This document shows, one piece after another, positions 58,769-64,000 of a stretch of DNA of 64,000 bases. A program made the position numbers and the translations under genes. Source of the stretch: Circinella minor (taxonomy: Eukaryota > Mucoromycota > Mucoromycetes > Mucorales > Lichtheimiaceae); assembly GCA_016758965.1 (NCBI GenBank), contig JAEPRB010000199.1:1-64000 (forward strand), given 5' to 3'. Within the stretch, counting starts at the first letter, position 1, and the number at the start of each line of letters is the position of its first letter. Below the pieces are notes generated by a model that searched no databases, was not told where the DNA came from, and worked only from the letters and a program-made list of their open reading frames with translations.

Positions 58769-59745
58769 ATGTCATTACTACGATTGTTTACAAGTAAAGC
58801 TCCAGCAGTTTCTTCAGCATTGCGATCAAATATTACACACCAACAAAAACATTTAGTACGACGACCATTTTCTATCGCACCAGGTAAACTATATATATTT
58901 TTTTTGACGCATAATATATTAGATCTATACTTTTTTGATCAACTCACATTTTCAATTTTTTTAAGCTTTATGGCATGGTAAAGAAGGTGTAGCTAAAGGA
59001 GACGGGTAAAAAAAAATTTAATATTATCAATAAAGGAAATTAATACAATGTACAGAAAAAGACATCTTAATTAATACTTTGTTTTTAACTGTAGTCCTTA
59101 TACTGTGAACTTTATTATGCCTGATGGTGAAAAGATCTCGGTAAAGGCTGTTGAAGGTGATACCATGTTGGATTTGGCACAACGTTATGATATTGATCTC
59201 GAATGTAAATATGATTATTTTATACGTGAAAAGGGAATATGTATAAGGAACTATTAGATGAACCTTATAATACTTATATTGTTTTATGATATTTATTATA
59301 AATAGGTGCATGTGAAGGATCGTTGGCATGTTCAACTTGTCACGTTATTCTTGAACCCGAATATTTTGACAAGATGGAAGAACCATCAGACGAAGAAAAT
59401 GATATGTTGGATTTAGCATTTGGTTTGACAGAAACGTGAGTGGTTATAGGGTGTTTAATATAGATATACTACATGGATCTTTCAAATAGCTACAATAACT
59501 AATTATAATTTGTTTAGATCTCGACTTGGCTGTCAAATTGAAATGAATGAGGAATTAGATGGATTAACTGTTCGTTTACCTTCAGCCACAAGAAATATGC
59601 GAGTCGATGGTAATGTATTTGAATTTCTCTACTTTTTTTTTAAAAAAAAAACGTATAATTCTTCATTCTTCATATATTCACATTTTATTAATATCATTTT
59701 TGTTATATGAATATAAATATAGGCTCCAAACCTGTTCACCATTAA
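58769..59745 (+). CDS. YAH1: Mitochondrial adrenodoxin-type [2Fe-2S] ferredoxin, 169 aa
   Basis: Exons 58769-58883, 58966-59005, 59095-59204, 59306-59435, 59518-59609 and 59723-59745 (the last only 23 nt). An Arg/Ser-rich presequence ([20 protein letters not shown]) precedes the ferredoxin fold. Cluster ligands are C91, C97, C100 and C137, in [11 protein letters not shown] and RLGCQIE; an extra cysteine (C89) lies just before the first ligand. [16 protein letters not shown] is the typical adrenodoxin partner-binding helix. It transfers electrons from adrenodoxin reductase for iron-sulfur cluster, heme A and ubiquinone synthesis. The retrotransposon pair ends 254 bp upstream of its start codon and could affect its promoter. 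Confidence 0.95.
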
Positions 59746-61651
59746 TTAATTGATTATTAAATTTTTTAAAAAAAAATGTGGAATTCGTACATACCAAGAA
59801 GTAGAAGAAAAAGTAGGACTTTATAGATCTATTATATACTGTAAATTTGTTTTTTAATTAAAAAAAAAAAGAAAGAAAAATTGTTATACACATATATCCT
59901 CCTAGAATTACTAAAGAAAGTGGATTGAGAAAAAAAAACATTACTATTATTCTATAATTTGTTTATGGGAAGCAACAGTATGCTTGAGGGCTGGAAAAGT
60001 GAGAAAATATGGGATACGTGTGTGCTCAAGTTATTTTACCACGATTACTAGCTCCCCATAGATATCACGAATTGCATTTTTTGGTGAATTTTGTATAGTA
60101 TAAAAATAAAATATCGGTAAAACTGTTTTCCCGTTTACCGTACATTTCCTTTGAACTACATAGTAGAGCATATTCTGCTGATATGATTCATGATCCTTGT
60201 AACAAAATATATGGATTGATTGATTACTGTGGCCAATAGGGACAATTTCCGTGACTATTTGTAAAAGCTATGTACTAATGTCTGTAAGGTACTAATATAA
60301 TGAATAATATAGTAATCCTTTATATATTTAGCATAAAATAAGTGTAATGACTAAAGAAATCTGGAATTTGCATAACTTATAAATTCCAGATTTCTTTTTG
60401 TCCTTTTTTTCTTTGTCTTATTACATCATTTATTAAAGAAATATGTATAAATATTATGACATTTACGCTAAAAAAAAAAAGCATTATTATATATCACTAC
60501 AATCGTCAAAGCAAATTGATACTATTATTTATATCTATATATTGAAAGATATGTTACAACTATATTACAAAATAAGTTAATAGATGACCCTAAAAAGTTG
60601 AACTTTATGGCTTAACAATAACATAAATGCACCTACTTCATCACTATAAGTTAATAAAACGTGTGAACTTGATGAAAATCTCAATATGTGGCACCTACAC
60701 ATTTTATCTTTTCCACTCCCTCTTTCACCTTTACGAATAATATACAAGACAAACTGTAGCAATTTGAAGGAAGCGGATTAAACTGATATAGATAATAATT
60801 TGATGGAGATAGCAGAATACGTGATCAATCTTGATGCTACAAAAAAAAGAGAACATATTAAAGTACGTATACGTAATGAAAAAAAATATTTTAAAGAAGT
60901 ACAATATACAATAGTATTATATATTAAAACCTTGTACTATAAGCAATATGATATTTTCTTATATATTTAAAGATACGTATCATACTTTTTTAGAGTTATT
61001 TTTCAAGGTACTGCTGTGCTATAGTATCCGTTAATCATATTTTCTTTCTTTTTTTCAATTGTTATAATGATAATATTTTTATATCACCCATACTTTATAA
61101 TCTTTTGTCAAATTGATGATAACATGCAAAACAACATTGAAATTTTCTTATCGTATCCTCTTGAAATTTAAGGGATCAACTCCACATATATATGAATGAT
61201 ATTATTTTATCTACGTAATCAAAAAATTGTTCCATTTAGAATAAAAAAAAAGTATAAGATTGTAGAACTGTTCTTATTTAACAGGATTAGAAACAATCCA
61301 TAAGATATATTACATACGAGTTGTCCAAGAATGATAATATTAGGTCATCATCATTCTACTGTTTTTCTACTATTTATATTACTATTTTTAATAACTTTTA
61401 CAGGTGAGAAATTTCTTTGTACCTAAACACCAGTAAAAACATATGTATATGCACTTCAAACAACTTTGAAGGAGGATTATATCAATGAAAAGTGTACACA
61501 TCAGCTGATGAAGAATATTTTGCGCACTATTATTCTGTCGTCGCCACTTTAAACAAGTATCAAAGTGATCATTTTAAAATCTTTTTTTTTGCTCATTTTT
61601 TTTTCTCGGCCTAACTTCTTTTTTCTTCTTCTTCTTCTCTGATAAGCCAGT
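59746..61651. other. Intergenic between YAH1 and the F-box gene
   Basis: AT-rich and gene-free as far as I can see, apart from the 17-bp-arm hairpin at 60352-60396. A 61-codon minus frame at 60577-60762 has no family resemblance. The pyrimidine-rich tract 61578-61640 precedes the F-box start codon. Confidence 0.5.
60352..60396. repeat. Perfect 17-bp inverted repeat with 11-nt loop
   Basis: AAAGAAATCTGGAATTT at 60352-60368 is exactly the reverse complement of 60380-60396, separated by GCATAACTTAT. A transcript through it would form a stable hairpin. It is followed by a T-rich stretch. It lies ~600 bp after the YAH1 stop codon. Confidence 0.9.
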
Positions 61652-63854
61652 ATGGGAACGCACGAATCTTATCAAAAACTCGCTACACAACTTGATAACT
61701 CTATCCAACGTCATGATTATCAAGAAATTGTGAATATTACTGATCTCTTGTTTCAAAATCATTGGTTCAATTTTATTGATGCTCGTGCACATGCGGAAGC
61801 AATGCTTGGAAATCTTGATCAATCTTTACACTATGTACAACAAATCATTGATTTTTCTTCCAGTTTGGCTACAGCTGGTTATATTCGAAAAGCCAAAACA
61901 TACTCTTTGTACGGGTATCAGCAGAAGGCGATCGATGTATATGATAAGGGTCTATCTTGTATAAATTCAACAAGTACTACAGCAAACGACCGACAGAAAC
62001 AGCAAAAGATCGATCAACTGACAACTGGAAAAAAGGAGGCAATCATTTTACAGAAAAACCGTATGGATTTCATTGGAAAAGTTTTGCCTCCAGTCGAAAT
62101 TGTCGACTATATTATATCTTTACTTCCAGCTTCGACTTTGATTTCTTGCTTAGCAGTCTCCAAACTATGGCGAAAACGCGTTTTGGAATGTAATATTGCG
62201 TGGAAGGATGTAGTAGTGGAAGATGACAACAACAATAACTATGGTAGTTCACAGTTATTGATTGGAGCTATACATCACATTGCTCCTTATATTACCAATT
62301 TTACGCTTAATACAATCAACATCCAAGTGCTCATAAAATGCTTTGCATATATCGAAACGGGATATATTCCCAAGATCCAATCTCTCGAATTGACGAGTAG
62401 GTTTATGTTTAACCAAGCAATATATGCTATCAGTTTATTAATGTTAAACTGGTACATATGTATGTATACTTATAACTCATAGTCATGTAAATATATACAT
62501 TTATATAGATCGAGCTACACAAAGCTTACAGCCGAATAATATTATATCACTTCTTTCTTCCTTACGAACAAGACATGAATTGACAACCCTTAAAATTAGC
62601 CTAGTAAACAATCAAAGAGATCTGATCACTTTACTTGATATTCTTACATGCTGGCCAACGATTCAGACCGTTGTCTTTTCAACTACTTCAGTATTACAGC
62701 CAACAATTCACCCTGATCCCTTAAGAATTCCACTGAATCATTCTCTCATCGATTTGGAAATCAGGGCATCAAGTATCATGGGTCATAGCTTTGAACCTAT
62801 TTTGCAACGATGCCTGAAACTACGACGACTTGTGTTGCACGGTATGCATTCACGTGTTTTCAATACTGTGTTTCGTAATACGACTCCCAATTTGGAAATC
62901 TTCGTGCTGAATCCAAGAACACATCCATCAATCCCAACATTACAAGATATTCAAACACGACGACCAGCAACAGGAAGCCCTCGTTTACAGATTTTGCAAG
63001 TTTCTGGTTTCCATCATGAGATCCCATCCTATGCTGCCTTGCCATTGATTCATAAGCATCGCGAAACGTTGGAAACTATTTACGGCAACATTTCTTCTAT
63101 GGCACCGATGGCATCAACGCTTGCATCCTATGGTGATTTCCGACTTTCAAGTATCAAGAAGTTGGTTATCTGGATTGTTGATCATATGACTCAAGATTTT
63201 TGGTGTCGACTAATTCGACGATCGACAACACTACATTATTTGGAAGTCAACACCGTCTATAATATTAACAGCTTAGTCACGACCTTGATGAGTGTATCCC
63301 CTGTTCGAAATCTTGGGATTTCCAATGTTCAACATGGGATACCAGCAACAACTCAATCATCTTTGATTTCATTGTTTGAACGATATGCACAAGTTTCGAA
63401 TAGCGCCAATGTGAAATCAACTTCATCCCTAGAAATGATCACCTTACGATATTGCAATGGGTTAAATGATGATTTACTTACAAGTCTCAAAAATGTTTCA
63501 ACTTTACATGGTATCTGGTTTGGAGGATTAAAAATCCTCTCATCCGCTGGAATCAAGCAATTTATTATCAATATAAGTAATCGATTAACATATGTTCAAT
63601 TTGAAGATATGATTCAAGTGAAGGATACTATTTTAACTGCTCTTGGTGACATGAAAAAGTTGACTACGGTCAAGTTACAGCGATTACAAAATATAACAGA
63701 TCAAGGAGTTCGAAAACTTGTGGAAACAAAAAATAACAAAAATTCAACATGTCTCTTGATGGAACTTGTTATTAAACGATGTCCTTTGATTTCTAACCAA
63801 TCTATTCAATTCGTCAAGGAAAAAGTAAAAGTTGTTGAATATAGTATTAATTAG
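61652..63854 (+). CDS. TPR/F-box/LRR protein (Pof3/Dia2-like architecture), 696 aa
   Basis: Exons 61652-62396 and 62509-63854. Residues 1-115 look like tetratricopeptide helices (ARAHAEAMLGNLDQSLHYVQ, YSLYGYQQKAIDVYDKGL). The F-box follows at about 144-190 (LPPVEIVDYIISLLPASTLI, VSKLWRKRVLECNIAWKD). The long C-terminal half is a leucine-rich repeat solenoid, with repeats such as LRRLVLHGMHS, LEMITLRYCNGLNDD, LTTVKLQRLQNITDQGVRK and LLMELVIKRCPLISNQSI. The order TPR, F-box, LRR is that of yeast Dia2 and fission yeast Pof3, substrate adaptors of SCF ubiquitin ligases. The family is strongly expanded in Mucoromycota, so strict orthology is not claimed. The remnant at 1-1.7 kb belongs to the same broad family. 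Confidence 0.85.
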
Positions 63855-64000
63855 CACGTTGTATAATCTTTGCATTTTATATAGTACGTATCAAAATTTA
63901 AAAAAGCACTTATCATCATTACAGCTATATCGTCAGTAAAAAAATTACAATAATGTAACTCTTGGGTTTTTCTTGTCTTTGGACGTGAGAACACTTTTGA

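Noticed and set aside
1..64000. tRNA, rRNA, CRISPR arrays or bacterial-type operons
   Set aside because: No cloverleaf-like sequence, rRNA signature or spaced repeat array was recognised, and gene structures are eukaryotic. A tRNAscan or Rfam run could still find short RNAs I missed.

Overview
The window looks like nuclear DNA of an early-diverging fungus, most likely Mucoromycota. It is AT-rich, its genes are intron-dense (short GT..AG introns, often 50-100 nt, ending in TAG or CAG), and the protein set is fungal: a vacuolar endopolyphosphatase, an SPX-RING protein, an m-AAA protease, ALG2, a Dsc3-type subunit, a PKA regulatory subunit and a TPR/F-box/LRR protein. No CRISPR array, rRNA or tRNA was recognised. 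Exon boundaries were placed by hand from frame continuity, splice consensus and family motifs.

Layout. 1-2.7 kb: decayed F-box/LRR sequence and a possible tiny secreted peptide. 4.1-7.7 kb: a phosphate-metabolism pair on the + strand, PPN2-like endopolyphosphatase then an SPX-RING E3 ligase whose upstream region has a CACGTG box. 9.2-13.7 kb, minus strand: a TMEM50/Vps68-type (UPF0220) membrane protein with a GC-AG intron, and a mitochondrial AFG3-type m-AAA protease. 14.8-15.4 kb: a very small multi-exon zinc-knuckle gene. 17.0-17.7 kb: COX6. 18.5-18.9 kb: a 433-bp MITE flanked by TA. 19-22.9 kb: gene-poor. 23.0-25.3 kb: mitochondrial-type glutamate dehydrogenase. 25.3-29.7 kb: gene-poor with one clear pseudogene. 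29.8-39.7 kb: a compact run of beta-trefoil protein, THUMP methyltransferase, TFIIE-alpha, LSM8, ALG2 and PKA regulatory subunit. 42.7-46.0 kb: a TBC (Rab-GAP-like) protein with an altered glutamine finger. 48.1-54.6 kb: a Barentsz/CASC3-like protein with GW/WG repeats, DSC3, and a secreted helical protein. 55.5 kb: an RGG/UAP56-binding-motif protein gene split by an in-frame TAG. 56.0-58.5 kb: two 5'-truncated non-LTR retrotransposons with overlapping target-site duplications. 58.8-59.7 kb: mitochondrial ferredoxin YAH1. 61.7-63.9 kb: an intact TPR/F-box/LRR gene.

Functional threads. Four genes serve mitochondria (AFG3, COX6, GDH, YAH1). Two adjacent genes concern polyphosphate and inositol-pyrophosphate sensing (PPN2, SPX-RING). 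Several act in RNA metabolism (TFIIE-alpha, LSM8, THUMP methyltransferase, CASC3-like, UBM/RGG protein). No single-pathway cluster is evident beyond the phosphate pair. The strongest candidates for something new are the GW/WG-rich CASC3-like protein, the tiny zinc-knuckle gene with a possible 5-nt exon, the TAG-split RGG/UBM gene, the TBC protein lacking the YxQ glutamine, and the twin retrotransposon insertion.
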